DNA from: Distichodus sexfasciatus | Lineage: Eukaryota; Chordata; Actinopteri; Characiformes; Distichodontidae | Reading direction: 5' to 3' | Assembly (NCBI GenBank): GCA_032718565.1 | Contig: JAVGVS010000024.1 | Location: forward strand, 1,124,452 to 1,188,451 | Length of the DNA stretch: 64,000 nucleotides | Shown: positions 32,400 to 45,749 of the stretch, one piece after another | Position numbering within the stretch: the stretch's first letter is position 1 | Layout of the letters: each line of letters begins with the position of its first letter | Notes under the pieces: generated by a model | The model's input: only the letters and a program-made list of their open reading frames with translations | Told to the model about the DNA's origin: nothing | The model's database searches: none | Translations under genes and position numbers: made by a program

Positions 32400-35300
32400 T
32401 ACATTTTAATGAGATATTGGGCTATTGGGACTTTACGGGTGATTTTCCACCACTGAGTCTATAAAGACATCAAATTAAGAAATGAATTATTGACAGGCTC
32501 GACCCAACAGGCCAAGGCAGGAGATTTCTTTGTTTAAGAAGCACTTTTCTAACTGCCCCGTGGAGAATTAAATGTCAAGAGTATCATATCGGTATCGTTA
32601 TTAACTTATCAAACACAATCTCAGAATGACTTAATCAAACACAAGGAGCTGGAGAGGCAGAGCTGGCGCAATAATGCCTTTAAAATATGACGAAATTATT
32701 TCCCGTCATTTCAGGCAACAAATTGAACATTTATTGCATATATATTAAAAATTATACGGCTTGGTGTGAAGCTGATGTCTCTTTTATTGAGGCGCTCCCA
32801 AAGGTGAGGCCATGAGGATGTTTTTTCCTTGCCTTGTTAGTCCCATTGGAGCATGTTGCGAAATTGCCTCGAAACTGTTAAATTGATTCAGAAAAGGATT
32901 CATAACTTGAAGTTTATAGTGCAATCACTCCTCGCTTTTTAAATGCAAGTATTTTTTTTTTCTCCCAATTTAGTGGCTGCATCGGACGTGCGTTTGCGCC
33001 CAAGAATTCCTCGCAAAATTAGCCTCATCAGCTATAATTAGTTTAATGATCGAAACATCAACTTCTTACACTTATGACTGGTTTCACAAACACGACGGTT
33101 AAAGAGCAACAATGCACGCATTGTGGTGCGAGATGGAAATAGCGCACACTAAGGGAGTCTTGCTCTTTGTCTGGGACTGGAGATAGATGGCCGGTGTCAT
33201 GGGCATGATTGGTTTGCGCTATTAAATTGTCAAAAAGGAGGGATTTCCCTAATAATAACGCTTCTTATGAAGAGTTATGGAATTCGGCGTTTCTGGGGAC
33301 AGACTAACAGGGGTTACAAAGGGAGGGGGCTATTAGCATAGCGCCGAGGAAGTGCCCAAGGTCATGCAGAGTTCCCATCAATGATCGTGACATAGACCTC
33401 GCTGTGTGGTCAGCTAAGTTGCACGACCTAGATATGCGTTTTTTTTCTCTTCATAATATGTGTTTGCATCACAACTGGGGTATCATGCAATAGAATGAAT
33501 TACAGTTTCAACATATTTTTGGTCATTTGTTAAGATCACATTATGTGAATCTTACCGATAAGAGTTTCTAAATTGCTTGCATACAATATGGCGTACACTG
33601 ATAAATCAAAGCACAAAAAGAACATTCTGGAGATATGCCATTTTGATCCCAAGAATCTTTCAATGGATGGATGAAACATTTTTGTTGGTGTCTCGAAGTC
33701 TGACCTCACCCCAAAGAACTTTCATATAATTAAAAAGTTCTACAAGAATTACAGGATTTTTATGGAACCATATATCCTATATATTATCATCTACAAGATT
33801 AAGCACCATTGGTACAATGGAAGCTGCTCGGGGCCTTCATTGAAGCCCTTCTTTTTTAACTCCCATTCGTTTTGTGATAGATGTTAACAACTTGGACCAA
33901 TCCATTAATTCTTTTTGCCAACAGCAAATCAGTGTTGACTCGAACACTCGCCCCCTTTGTGTTCATTGTGGTGCTGCCCTCACTTGAAGATTTATGCATT
34001 TTTGATACTAAATTCCTTCTGTCATCAACACTGCGCTCTTGTTGACTTTTCTTGACCTGGTGACCTGTTCCCCAAACTTTCCCATATTTAAAGCGGGATC
34101 TTTTCCCTCTCTTGTCCCTTGCATTTTTTTGTGCTTGTTCAATGCACTGTGCACTGTTGGCATGTGCTGTTTGCTCTGTTCTTGAACTTCAGCATCTCTG
34201 CCCTTTCCCCCATCCTGTACTTTGAACTTTGGATCGTCCTCTGGCTGGATGCCTTGTCTCTACAAGCCTCCCCTCCTAGCTGCACAGCTTGCTAATTAGT
34301 TAAACAAATGCTTTCCCTAATGATGCCCTGCGCTGACCAAGCTGGAGTCATTTTGTTCAGCTCAGCTGCCTCTGGTGAGGACTTCAGCAGGTCCTGTTGG
34401 AGACTTGGCCTTTCTGACCCGAAACTATGGGCGATATACTCCAGTGGCCGGCCGGCCCTGTCCGGAGGTCCATCCCCCACCAGGCCAAAGGGCAGCACCA
34501 CGGCGGCCTGGAATGACCACCAGCTGCTTGCTATGACACTCCCGACAAAAGCCCTTGGTGGGCGATCCAGCGGTGGTTTGTCATTGTTCAAGTTGCACTT
34601 AAAATAAAGATTCATAAAACAGTCATTTGATAGGGAGTAGGTGCAAAACATAAAATTGACATGCAGTCTTCGAATGATTTTTAAGGTGGTCAAGAGATGC
34701 TCAAAATCTCAAACACTGAGGCATCAACCAACTCCCAAATAATTTTTTGAGAGTGCGATCTGCATAGATGCTAAAATCTTCAATTTACCATGTAAACCAA
34801 TGATTGGCGGTGAGAGCAAAACTCAGCCTTTGACATGATAGTCCTGATTTTTTTTTCAGAAGGTTATTTTTTTATTTCACTTTAATTTACCAGGACATTT
34901 AATTGAGATCAAAACAATTTAGAAGGAAAAACTTGGTCAAGTAAGTGGTAAGCTCAGAACATTAGGAATATTAGGAATACCTGTTATAAACTTTGATTTA
35001 CAATTATTTTTTATCAATACATGTATCTGTAGAACTATGTACGTGGCAAATAATTATTCTGATGCTTGACGTTGCCTGAAGACAGGAACAAATAATTTGC
35101 TCACCTAATTGATCAGGTAGAATAAAACCTGATTGTATAACGACTTACTGAACCCAGATTTTCTCATCTCAGGCCATAGAGCAATTTATCCAGTCTCCTG
35201 TGCAAGCGTTAACTTGTGGCCCATATTCCGTTTTCATTGCAGTTTTGCCATTTGACCGCCCCATGTCTGGGCTCTCCGTGGAGGTCTCGACAGAAATGGA

Positions 35301-36700
35301 TACTAATTGCCCGGACTGTACACTGCTGCTCGGCCCAGCGCCTCGGGCAGCGCCGAGGACCCGCTTGTCAGAGGCTAATTGACAAGGGCTTGTCTGTTTT
35401 TTGGAGCAGCTGCTCCTAAGCACTGGCTCACAAAACGCAATCTCGAGGCGGCCTCCATCTGCCTGGAGGAGTCTGAGGAGTCTGTGGTTAAATAGAGGGA
35501 GATTTATTAAAACTCCCTTTGGGGTGACGCGACGTTAAGTAAGATATTTCCGACGGCCAGTCCGGCGAGCTTTGGTGCCTTTATTAATAATGCACGCGTC
35601 AACTTAGGGCAATTAGGCAGGTGACATTGTCGTTATGGATGGCGATAAACAAACCAGCGAGCTTTTTTATGAAACTGGAAATAATCCGAGTGATGGGTCT
35701 TAATGGCATATTCAGGTTCACCGATTCACCGGGTTTCAGTTGTGATAATCATTTGGCAAACGCTGCAACTGCATAAGGCGACTCTTATTCCAGTTGGCAA
35801 ATCAAATTATATTATCAAAGACACCACGAAGCAAACTCCATCCTGGGCTCTTGAATTTTAAGCGAACACTTTTAAAAGGGAACCATCTGAAGCCCATCAA
35901 TTTAATAAATAGCCCATTCTTTGCTCTTAAGCCATATAGTACAGGGCTATGTTTTGAACGAGTCAAGTGAAACTGAGGTGGTATTGTTTGCGTCTGAAAT
36001 GGCCAAAGTTTCTCCAACTTTCCCACTGGCCGACAGCATGAATGTAAAGAAAATCCCCTTTCTATCCGCTTTTACACTGAAATCGCGATTTTTTCGTGTA
36101 TTCTCACGAAGCTCCCCCCTTTATGTCATCGCAACAATGCCTGGAGTGAAGCACCCCGTAGGAGCGCCACAGTTGGGGATCTCTCGGATTGTTTTAGACA
36201 TCTTTAGATTTCATCAATCAAAATGACTGCAGTTTTCCATAAAAATGCTGAATTTGGGACAGGGTCTGAGAGAGCTAGGTAGAAAATGCGACGCTGTCTC
36301 CATTGATGATAAATGGCCATCCTTTGACTGAGTAAATAGAATACGTGCTCAAGTCACTTTTCGTACAGTTTTGTTGGCTTTTTTGTTTTGCTGCAGACTA
36401 AACAAAATAAAAGTTCAACAGCCGAGACGTTTTGGCATATTAGACAATTGAAAAATGAACAAATGCGGGTCGTAGATCATTCCAAATTTTATGAATGTTC
36501 CAGGCGATTTAAAGGCACCTTTAACGCATTCTTCCAAAATCAAGAACAAACAAGCCTAAATTATCTGCACAGATCAAACACAATTCTGACTTGTTCATTT
36601 GCTGCTAACTGTAACTCTTGTGTGCATTTCCATGTTTCAATTCGCAAATAGGAGTTTTGATTGTTATTGTCACTATTGGTCTATATGAATTATAGCCTAC
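32400..36700. other. Gene desert: candidate conserved non-coding blocks
   Basis: Stretches at about 32450-33420, 33800-34640 and 35160-35800 are balanced in base composition, free of microsatellites and known repeats, and dense in homeodomain-type TAAT and AATTA cores (e.g. CAGCTATAATTAGTTTAATG near 33030). Short open frames on both strands in 34292-34693 and 35169-35423 lack any family motif. The look is that of vertebrate developmental enhancers; conservation is not tested here. Confidence 0.4.
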
Positions 36701-37037
36701 ATTAAACGGTTGTGCAGGAGGCAAATAAGATAAACTTCGACTTGTGGGTGGAAAACACATCAAGCTAACCGTCCTGCAATGAACGTAGGTGTCCTCATTG
36801 TGGGTTTACCAATTGCAATATGAAGTGCTATAACTACCACAACAAATTAACTACACAACTACACTAACTTTCGACACAAATATTAGTTTCCTATTCACGA
36901 ATTATATGAACATTTTGTGAAGTTGCATGTCTACTAACGTATAATCCAACGGAGAATTTATTTCTAATGGTGTAACAAGTTTATGATAACACCTTATAAT
37001 ATTAATATTGTCTTTTTCCTGTGGTGCAGTACTATTG

Positions 37038-37124
37038 GCTGCGTTTCGCAAAAGCATAGTTGCATAGTGTGCATTAGCAACTAACATAGTGTACGTTAGC
37101 AACTATTGATTTGGGAAACGCACC
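37038..37124. repeat. Hairpin (MITE-like) repeat, copy 3
   Basis: GCTGCGTTTCGCAAAAGCAT then AGTTGCATAG on the left, and GTTAGCAACTATTGATTTGG then GAAACGCAC on the right. It is the same family as 7238 and 23179 with a shorter loop. Confidence 0.8.
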
Positions 37125-38238
37125 CATGGTTGGACTGATGCCACAGAATTCTGATACCCCCTCACCTCTTTTGATGTAAAATGCTGTATCAATGAATACA
37201 TAAAAATATATTTGGTTGATGTCACAAATCCAGAACAACCTTTTGCCCATGTCAAGGAACATTCCATACAATTTACAATCCCTTCATGAATTCCCCAGCA
37301 AAGGAACATCTTAGTCTATTTTAAGAGTATACATTGAACAGGTTGGTACATTAACAAAGAAATGACACAGGAACTGGTTAAAGGGAAAAATGGGAATGTG
37401 AGGTTTGGATCGACCTCTTCGGGTTGAAGAATTGTTTAATTTGAGCTCCTGGTTGGAGTATGGTCCGCACTGCTTGCTAATAGAGATGTAATTGATGGGT
37501 TCAGGCCCGTTTCCGTGCGCTCTGCGCTTATTGCGCCCCGGCGTCTGCTGTAAAATAGCGCCGTAATCGGATTGAGTTTATTCCTCCAGGAGACTAGTGT
37601 GAGCCTCCGGCCAGAGGAAAATCGTTATTAAAAAAGTTAAGCGCAGAGAGAAGAATTCGACATACTGTTGAGGCCTGATGAAAAAAGGGGGGAAAGTGAT
37701 ATCATCGACAGACCTGACGAGACATCTTTTCCCCACGGTGAACAGTTTTACTGTTTCTGCCGAGGAGCAAAGACCAAAACAAAGAGGATTATATAAACTT
37801 TGTAGACGCATTACTAAAAAAAAAAAAAGGTTCCTTAATGCTCCTACGCTATAGTACGCATTTGGTATATAACCTTAATTTAATTAAGTAAAATTGACGT
37901 GTTAAGGAGATTCTTCAGACTTATGGAGTGTAAGTAAAATAGTTTTTAACTGTTTTGGTTGGACATTTCTATTACTAATAATGTTAATACTAACTTTTAG
38001 AGCAACATAGATAATATAATAAATTGAATAATGTAATATACAATATAATAAATTAAAAGTAGAAAATTTTAAATAGGGGTGCAGTTTCAAAACTTTTTCT
38101 ATTTCTATTTATTTATTTTTACTGGATAAGTATACATCATATAATTGGACTACCTGAATGGACGAATGAATGAATGAACGAACCATTTTATATCGAATTT
38201 CTATTCGAATTTTCATAACAAACCTACAATGTGGTAAA

Positions 38239-38240
<2 letters not shown>

Positions 38241-38271
<31 letters not shown>
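38241..38271. repeat. (CT)n microsatellite
   Basis: Perfect CT tract bordering a GC-rich unique block. Confidence 0.95.
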
Positions 38272-38273
<2 letters not shown>

Positions 38274-39742
38274 TTAGAGCTCTTTGCAGGCACATTGAGG
38301 GCTGTCTGTGCAGGGGCCGGATGATTGATGAGGGAAAGGGCCAAGGCCGAGCGCGCACGGCATAAAGCCCCACACACGGCTGAATGAAGCCGGGCTCCGC
38401 GCAGGGACCGAGCGGCCGCGCTCAATAGACGCTGGCGCGGGGATATTGAAGCCGGCGGCATAGAGGATGGTGCTCTGTTGTCCTGTAATCCACTTAGCCA
38501 TTGAGCCACCAGTCGTCTGAGGCACTGAGGAAGAGTAGGAACGAGGGATTCGTGAAGGAGGAGAGGAGAGTAAGAGAGGAGGCTATAGAGAAGGGAGGAG
38601 AGGATATACATGGCAAGAGTGTAGAGAGGAGAAGTGGATATGAGAGGACAGGAAAGGAGAGGAGTAGGGAGGACGGTCGGGGGTTGGGGCGCTCATACAA
38701 CCCCTGCTGAGAAATGGAGAGAAAAGAAGTGAGAGGGGAAGAGAGAGAAAGAGAGGAGAGAGGGAGAGAACCTTTCTATAAAACCTTTGAATTATGTTGA
38801 TGGTTCTTTGGGGTGAAAAAGACTTTTAGACACCAACGGGAACATGTATATTTTGATAGCATGTCTTAAAAGACTCTTTATAACATGCTGCAATGTTAAT
38901 TTTTAAGAAACATGCCTTAAAGAGTTGTTTATAAAATAAAATGTTTTTAATGGTATCATTCCAATCGTTTACGTCAGTATAAACGATACTAAATATACCA
39001 AAAACACACGGACTTCTTATATGTATTTTGGTGCTACTCTTGAATTTAGGGATGATGCAATAATTAAGCGAAGCTGGGTTTATAATAGCACAGTAATATC
39101 CATCATGAAGAGAATAAACGGAAAAAAAAAACAATTAATAATCCATTTCTGGCATACAACTACCTTTGTCTAGATTATGCAGCAGGTCTGAGTGGTACAT
39201 TATTAGCTTTAACAAACCGTTACGATTTTCAACAGGTGCAACAGACTGTCAATTTTACATTTCAAACAGCCTTTAAAATACATAGTTTTATTAATTTCTA
39301 GACGACATAGAAAACGGGTAAACAACTCTACAGCACTGCAGGAGAAAAGACTGTATAATTTTTTTTTGAGACATTCATTGAGACAGTCCTTTCTATGGCT
39401 CCATGCAATAAAAACGTTGTACTTTTGCTACAGTAAACAAACATAGGTTTTTCAAAGGTTATTTATGATTCCTAAATTCGATCTTTGCAACAACAACAAC
39501 AACAAAAATTGTACATTTATTATTTAGTCCGTAGCTTGGTGTGACAGCACTAGCCATCGTGAGAAAAGTGTGTGGCCTCCGCACAATATTAGCTCTCTGT
39601 GGTATGAACACAGCGTGCGTCAAAAGCGCAATTAGCTGCCCATCATCTCCCACCAAGACCGCCTTTCATATGGCACAGGACTCCAGCAAGGTATCCTGCA
39701 GCAAAGATTTGTTCCTGACGAGACCAGAGAGAGGAGAGACAG

Positions 39743-39745
<3 letters not shown>

Positions 39746-39801
<56 letters not shown>
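39746..39801. repeat. (GA)n microsatellite
   Basis: About 56 bp of perfect GA repeat. Confidence 0.95.
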
Positions 39802-39804
<3 letters not shown>

Positions 39805-40744
39805 GCGCTGTTTTGGCCTTTGCGCCTCTCTCAGCAGGGTCGTCTCCGACTTAACTCTCCTTTTTTCAATTTATTTCCTTTTCTCCTGCAGTGGTGGATG
39901 ACTGAAGGGCAAACAAAGCCGTCTGCATTTTTAATTGATCCTTTTCATGTGGGTGTGATGTATCTGCTACGTAATTTATGCAATTACATGTGCCAGTCAT
40001 ATAGGAATATATGCATACAAATATATCATATAACACACGGAGTAGGGGGTAAAATTTATCAAGTGAATGTGATTTTGTTATTACACTGTGACAACTGATT
40101 ATCACTCGAGTCATCCTTCTTTTATATTAATTTAAATTAAGCACGGCTTGTGTATTTCTTTGTTATTGATTCCCATGTGTTTGTGTTGCTTTTTATAAAA
40201 TGCGAAATCTGCAATAAAGGACAGTAAGAAGCTCAAACGTGTTTTATTTCAAAATCTGCACAGTCATAAAAAATCATACAGGCCATGACTCTTTCGTGCT
40301 ACATGTAATCATTCTGAAATGGCTGCCACAATGTCAAACTAACCATTATCAGTTTGGAGTAAAGCTGCTGTACAGGTTCACAGTATATCCGTGATTAGAG
40401 CAGGGGTGGGTGGCCATATTTGGAACCCCGGGATCTCGTTAATGCAAATTCAAGTTGGTATTTAATTGCTTAATTGAAGTGATTATTTATCCATAGGAAT
40501 CTCTTTCACCTGTTCTGCGAGAACCGAACTGGGTCTCGGTGAGAGTTTGTTGATTTATCCGCTGATGGAGATGATTGGATCTGATGTTGTCTGGATAAAT
40601 TGTATCGTGAAGATAGGAAGCTCTTGGAAAGGTGTCACAGAGGTCATGGAATTACACGAACTAATCACTTTGCTGAGATTCTGTTGCATGCTGGGACTAA
40701 AATAATATACAATAATATGATATGATTAAAAAAATTGAATATAA

Positions 40745-41127
40745 AAGGTAACCAAAAAAGTTCTTGCTGTTTTTGACCTGGCATTGGAAGAAGCCATCAC
40801 TGAGATGGAATTAAGTACATCATGTCAGGGAGTGGGGAGGACGACCTTGTCCAGTGCAAGCATTTAGTGTATTTACATACAGCAGTTATAGTTCGAGTAG
40901 GGGCGAAGAGAAATGGAGGTGTCGAAGCAGTTCATTCAGGGTTGTCTGATTTATGACTTTAAGGTGGGCCTGTCCGCAGTCGAATCAAGTCACCAAATTT
41001 GTCAGGCCTTTGAGGATAATTCAGTCAATGAACGCACCACCAGGCATTGGTTCCAGAAGTTCAGGTCGGGAGATCTGTCCTTTTGTGATGAAAATAAAAA
41101 ACGGCAAGAACTTTTTTTGGTTACCTT
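40745..41127 (+). mobile_element. Internally deleted mariner-like element (383 bp)
   Basis: The ends AAGGTAACCAAAAAAGTTCT and, inverted, AGAACTTTTTTTGGTTACCTT form terminal repeats of about 30 bp. Inside, an open frame from 40913 encodes the N-terminal helix-turn-helix part of a mariner transposase (FIQGCLIYDFKVGLSAVES, NERTTRHWFQKFRSGD). It then runs straight into the right terminal repeat, so the catalytic domain is deleted. No flanking TA duplication is visible. Non-functional alone. Confidence 0.85.
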
Positions 41128-42439
41128 GAATTTAATTTAAATATTTTTAAACACACTATAAACATTTTATTCACAAACTGTTTTAGTATGCTCAACTTAT
41201 ATAAAATACTATATTAAAAAGCAACGAGGGGAATATTCTCAAATTCTTTCTACATGAAACAAGAATGTGCAACAATGGATAGTGGCCTTTCATGATTAAT
41301 AATCTGATGTTTACAATATGAACACAATTAAATTAACATTGACCCATATAGCTTAATTTAGAAAATATACTGTAGATTAGCAAAACAATAATAAAAATGC
41401 AGTTTATGTTGTGCAATGATACACAAATTCAAGACTTACAGAATAACACTTTGTCACTCGTCAACAAAAGTGTTGAGCATTAATTAGTGTATATAATCTA
41501 TACTGCAATTGTATAATTTGCTGTTCTGCTTGAGTCTTAAACTGAATGGCAACAATCTGAACAGAGCATAAATTATAGTATAGATTCACTACACATATTA
41601 CAGAAACTACTCATTAGGATAAATGATCCATGTCTGGTTGATTTTGAAAAAATCATAACACCATAAAAACATGACACATCATTAATGTTTAAGACAAAAA
41701 GGGGGTTCATAGTAATAAGTCTATTCATACTTTCTCTGTCTTGGCACTCTTTCTGTGGCATCCTTCCACTTCTGAGAAATTGTGGCTTATGTGGAGCTGG
41801 AGTGGGAGAGAGATCGAGAGAGAGTGAATGAGAGAGAAAAAGAGGGAATGAAATGGGAGGGGGAGAGGGAGAAGGGACACTCAGCGTATGCAGGACCATG
41901 AGCTAGCAGGAGAATAATCACGCCCTAATCAGATTCCTACATTTGATAATGGACGGCGGGAAAAACCGAGTGGAATTCCAGGCAAATTTGTGCAAATGGA
42001 AGAAGATTCCCCCTGACGTGACGTGCCGGTGAGAGTCGGCGTCTAATGAGCTGTAATTTGTCTAAGAGCCTCTCTGCCCCTCCCAGGCAGCCATGTTAAG
42101 GCTGAGAGATCATTGGGGAAGATGTCCGTCATTCACTCTCATTCTCCTTCAAATGAAACTGAGGTGCATACAGATGTGTTAGATGCTGTCCTGACCTGTC
42201 GGTGGGTGTGTGCGTCCAACAAATGTTGCAGAGGAGCATGCAATGCTTGGAGGTGACTGCTGCATGCTGATGTGTAAAATCGTACCCTACCAACCTATCT
42301 GTGTGTGTATGTGTTAGTAGGTCCTAGCAATGTTTCAGGAGTGTATGGTGTGGATAGTGCAGTGTGTGCGCACCCTCTGAACGTTTCATATGAAAAAAGA
42401 CAGACAGCTGTTGAGAATGAGAATATAGTTTGTGTGCAT

Positions 42440-42650
42440 TGTTGGAGAACGTGGAAATGGTAACTTTTTCACGCTACTGATCTGAAATAGTAGATAGCTA
42501 CACTAAAAGCTATAGAGAAGAGGGACTCTATTCTCGACTCCATCTCAAAGCTGCCAAGAGCACACTCTGATGCAATAAGCATGTGCTGTGTGGGAACAAT
42601 TGCCTATCAGATGCCACTTCTGCCAATTCAGCTAGAGCTGTAAAATTTGG
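42440..42650 (-). repeat. Diverged interspersed repeat, second copy of the 14590 family
   Basis: On the minus strand it reads CTCTTGGCAGCTTTGAGATG then GAGTCGAGAATAGAG, matching CTTGGCAGCTGCTAGATGGA and GTCGGAGGGCGAAG at 14765. TATCAGATGC/GCATCTGATA is also shared. AGTAGATAGCTACACT resembles the AGTAGCTTAGCTAC end. Confidence 0.55.
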
Positions 42651-43930
42651 TTTCTTTTTAGGATTCGGCTCCCTTTGAGTCACTCACCAAACTGATCCGG
42701 GTGTGCGAGTCACTCGAGTCACTTGAGTCAGTATTGCCAAATCGCCAGCTGATTTGTTTGTTTTTCATAGAAGAAAGTATGTTTGTGATTGTGATGAGAA
42801 TCAATGCAATTGGAGACTGGAAGTTAACCCATGCATTTACTCATGACTGTATGTGCTTCGGGGAGCGCTACTAAATTCTAATGACATGAGTCCCGTAGTC
42901 ACAAAGAGTTCTTGGGATCCCTCTTTTGAGTGTGGTGGTGCAAACAAACTGTAAGTTATGACATTTTTAGCAGCTATACTTGCTACTATGGCTGTATTGA
43001 TCTTGTAAATAGTTTAAATCATTATAAAAGGTATGTACACAATAGGGGTTATATTTTAGTCATGGTGTAGTTAGGACTCGATGGATTCGGGTTAATGGAG
43101 ACCTGAGATTTGTGGTTTGTGAGTTATTTAATGAATCCGGGTGATTCACCAACTAGAAACAGCTAGAGAATACGCACCTTTGTAAAGAAAGATTGTCTCA
43201 ATGTAATGATGCCTCACAACACTGCTATTTATGACAAAGCTTTTAAAGGTTCGGCATTTTAAAAGTACCTTCACTGCTGATAAGCTACTAAAAATTGTGA
43301 AGTATTATTAATACTCATAGTATCCATATGAGTGCTCCAAGAGGCTATGCAAGGAATGGAGGTGACAGGTGAAATATGGGCCATATAGCTGTTGAAAATG
43401 ATGATGCAATGTGTGTGTGTGTGCACGGTCTCTGAACTGTGTATATTTTTCTGCACCATAAACAGCAACGTTCACCTCTGTCTCCACCCCCCACCGCTGA
43501 GACGACTTTTCCTCTACCCGAGGGGAGAATTACCCACCGGCAGCCGGAGCCCTTCCCGCATTGGCCCTGACAGCGTCCATAAATTATTGGAGATTTTCAT
43601 ATTTCAAAATTTCATCTGCATTCAAGCACGCAGGCGGGTGATGCTGTGCTGGGCAGAGCAGGGCAGGGCCGGGATGGTGGATGGTGGGTGGGGAGGGATG
43701 TGGGGTTGTTGGGGGAGGAGAGATTGTGGGAGATGGGCGGAGGACGGTGCGAGGGGGGAGACGGGGCATAGGAGAGGAGAGGCGAACCTTCGGCAAGCTG
43801 GCGGTGGGGCCCCAGAGATGGGCCTAATTGAATTGCGAGCCCCCTTGATTAGATTAGACTTGCGGCAGCTTGCTGCCAATCTGAAGTATGGGTGCCTTCT
43901 ATCCTACTTAACCCCTCTGGCCCACCCCAT

Positions 43931-43984
43931 TACACACACACACACACACACACCCACAACACACACACACAGACACACACACAC
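43931..43984. repeat. (CA)n microsatellite
   Basis: CA tract with a few interruptions. Confidence 0.95.
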
Positions 43985-45749
43985 CCTCGAACGGCACGCC
44001 GAGCTGGCAGCCGGGCAGGCGGAGTGGCCCCTGTTCTTCCTGGGTTTTTTTTCTTTCTTTTTTGGAGCATCAGAGTTCAGAGCTTTTGTAATTTTTCTTT
44101 CTTTTTGTCTCCGCTTGTAAAAGCGCCGATCTTTCACCAGCAAGGTCCTGCTACTCGAGCCTCTCCCCCCACCTTCTCCATGCCAGAACCACCACTGCTA
44201 GCCCTGGCCAAATCCAATTACTGAGTTTGTTTGTTTTTGTGTGTGTGTCTGGGTCTGTGTGTGTGTGTGTAAGTGCACTTTTTTATTGTTATTTACTTCT
44301 TTTAAACAATTTAGAATAATTGAAAAGCTGCAGGGTTTCTTTTACAGTAAAAAATAAAGAACTTTGGATATTATAAGATACACACCTTTAAAGCTGTTTT
44401 ATATTACCATTAAAAAGTTGCAGTAAACCCGAAGTAGCATGGCTTAACTAAACCAACAAATAATGAATTCAAGGAATTATAATAAGTGATTTAAAGCACA
44501 AGCCAACTCAGCCTTGAGCATGAATTTGCAACCTTTGATAAGGAAAACGAAATGCAAAAAAGTTTATTGCACACAAAATACGAGCCATTTTCCATTTACA
44601 TACATAAAGCATTAAAACTTATGTACCTGACCTTTTATTAAAAATAAGTAAAGAGTTGCCAAGAAAAGTGGCTATTTTCATTTATCTTACAAATTGAAGA
44701 TTAGTACGCTTTATAACCCATGTAGGAAATGCATTTTTGATCAGACACATCTGATTGTGAGAAGTCCAAGGACAAAGTGTGCGTTTAAGAGCTTTATGAT
44801 AGTGCCATTACCGATTTTTTTTGTGGTTTAAGGCGTAATCAAGATATTTTGGGTGTATAATTGCACAAGCTGTACACCCTGTAGTTGCTCTTGATTGCCT
44901 GCATCCATTTGAAAAATCATTGTAGTGTCATTATTCCAAGAAATTTAAAGCATTTAAGACACATTTGTATAATTTGTAATCTACAATCTCAAGATCAGAC
45001 AATGCATTTTTTTTTCTGTGCAATCTCAGTACTCAAAACTATATCTCAGGCTCTCCAGGTTTGCCCTTGCTTTCCTGTCCAGGCTCAGTCAGTTTTTCCG
45101 TGACACAGCCATGCTCCAAGTCAGTGCACAAGCCAGATGAATATGTACCGCTCTACACTGAGGAGGAATCGTGGCGTGATGCAATTATCATCTATTGCTT
45201 CTTGTAATTCTATCAAGTCTCTGTTTAACAATAATCTCATGTCGAATGTCTGGGGCCGGGTCCTTTCTGTCTCCATCGTTTGCGACTCCAAGAAGAAGAA
45301 AAAAACAGCAACAAATACACACACGCGCACACGCACAATCCAATTGAAGGCTGCGCTATTGGATTTTTGCCCTGTAGAATAAACTGGAATCATATTTTTG
45401 GCTGGGAATTATCAATACGTCTTGCGCAGGGAAGTGAAGAAGACACAGATGAAGGGAAGGGCCCGGAGAGGAGGAGAAAAGAGGATGATAAAGAGAGAAG
45501 GAGGATGGATGAGAGACATGGGAGCAGTCTGGAGCTCGGATAACAGGGCCTGTTTAGATTCAGTCCCGGAAGAGGACAGAAGCAATTATTGGAAGAAGGA
45601 AAGAAAAACGTCCGGGAGTTCAAGTGGACTTCACTTTATACCTTCCCTTACATATTTAATTCATTTAACTTCCATAAAAATGTTAATTATCAAAATAAAG
45701 TTTTACTGCTGTTGTTATTGAATTATTTCATGGTGTAAATGATCTTAAT

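Larger units (their letters stand above)
28063..32400. other. Gene desert, left segment
   Basis: No coding exon is supported. The sequence is AT-rich with long AT stretches at 29900-30500 and 31680-32400. A moderately GC-rich patch (about 30840-30960, with GCGCGAAAAGCCGCGAGC) and two CTCF-like motifs (28835, 29224) stand out. Confidence 0.45.
36700..41200. other. Gene desert: repeats and CNE-like blocks
   Basis: Holds a hairpin repeat (37038), GA/CT microsatellites (38241, 39746) and a mariner remnant (40745). GC-richer unique blocks lie at about 37490-37760 and 38275-38520 (GCGCGCACGGCATAAAGCC area). No coding exon is supported. Confidence 0.4.

Noticed and set aside
34292..34693. 133-codon minus-strand frame and a 99-codon plus-strand frame in the desert
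   Set aside because: The frames overlap on both strands without domain or splice signals. The block is more likely a conserved non-coding element.
39746..39801. Regular short repeat as a CRISPR-like array
   Set aside because: It is a simple (GA)n microsatellite without spacers, in a vertebrate genome.
43392..44120. 242-codon open frame (+)
   Set aside because: It runs through (GT)n, G-rich and (CA)n tracts, has no domain, and has no splice or promoter context. The overlapping minus-strand frames are equally long. Low-complexity artefact.
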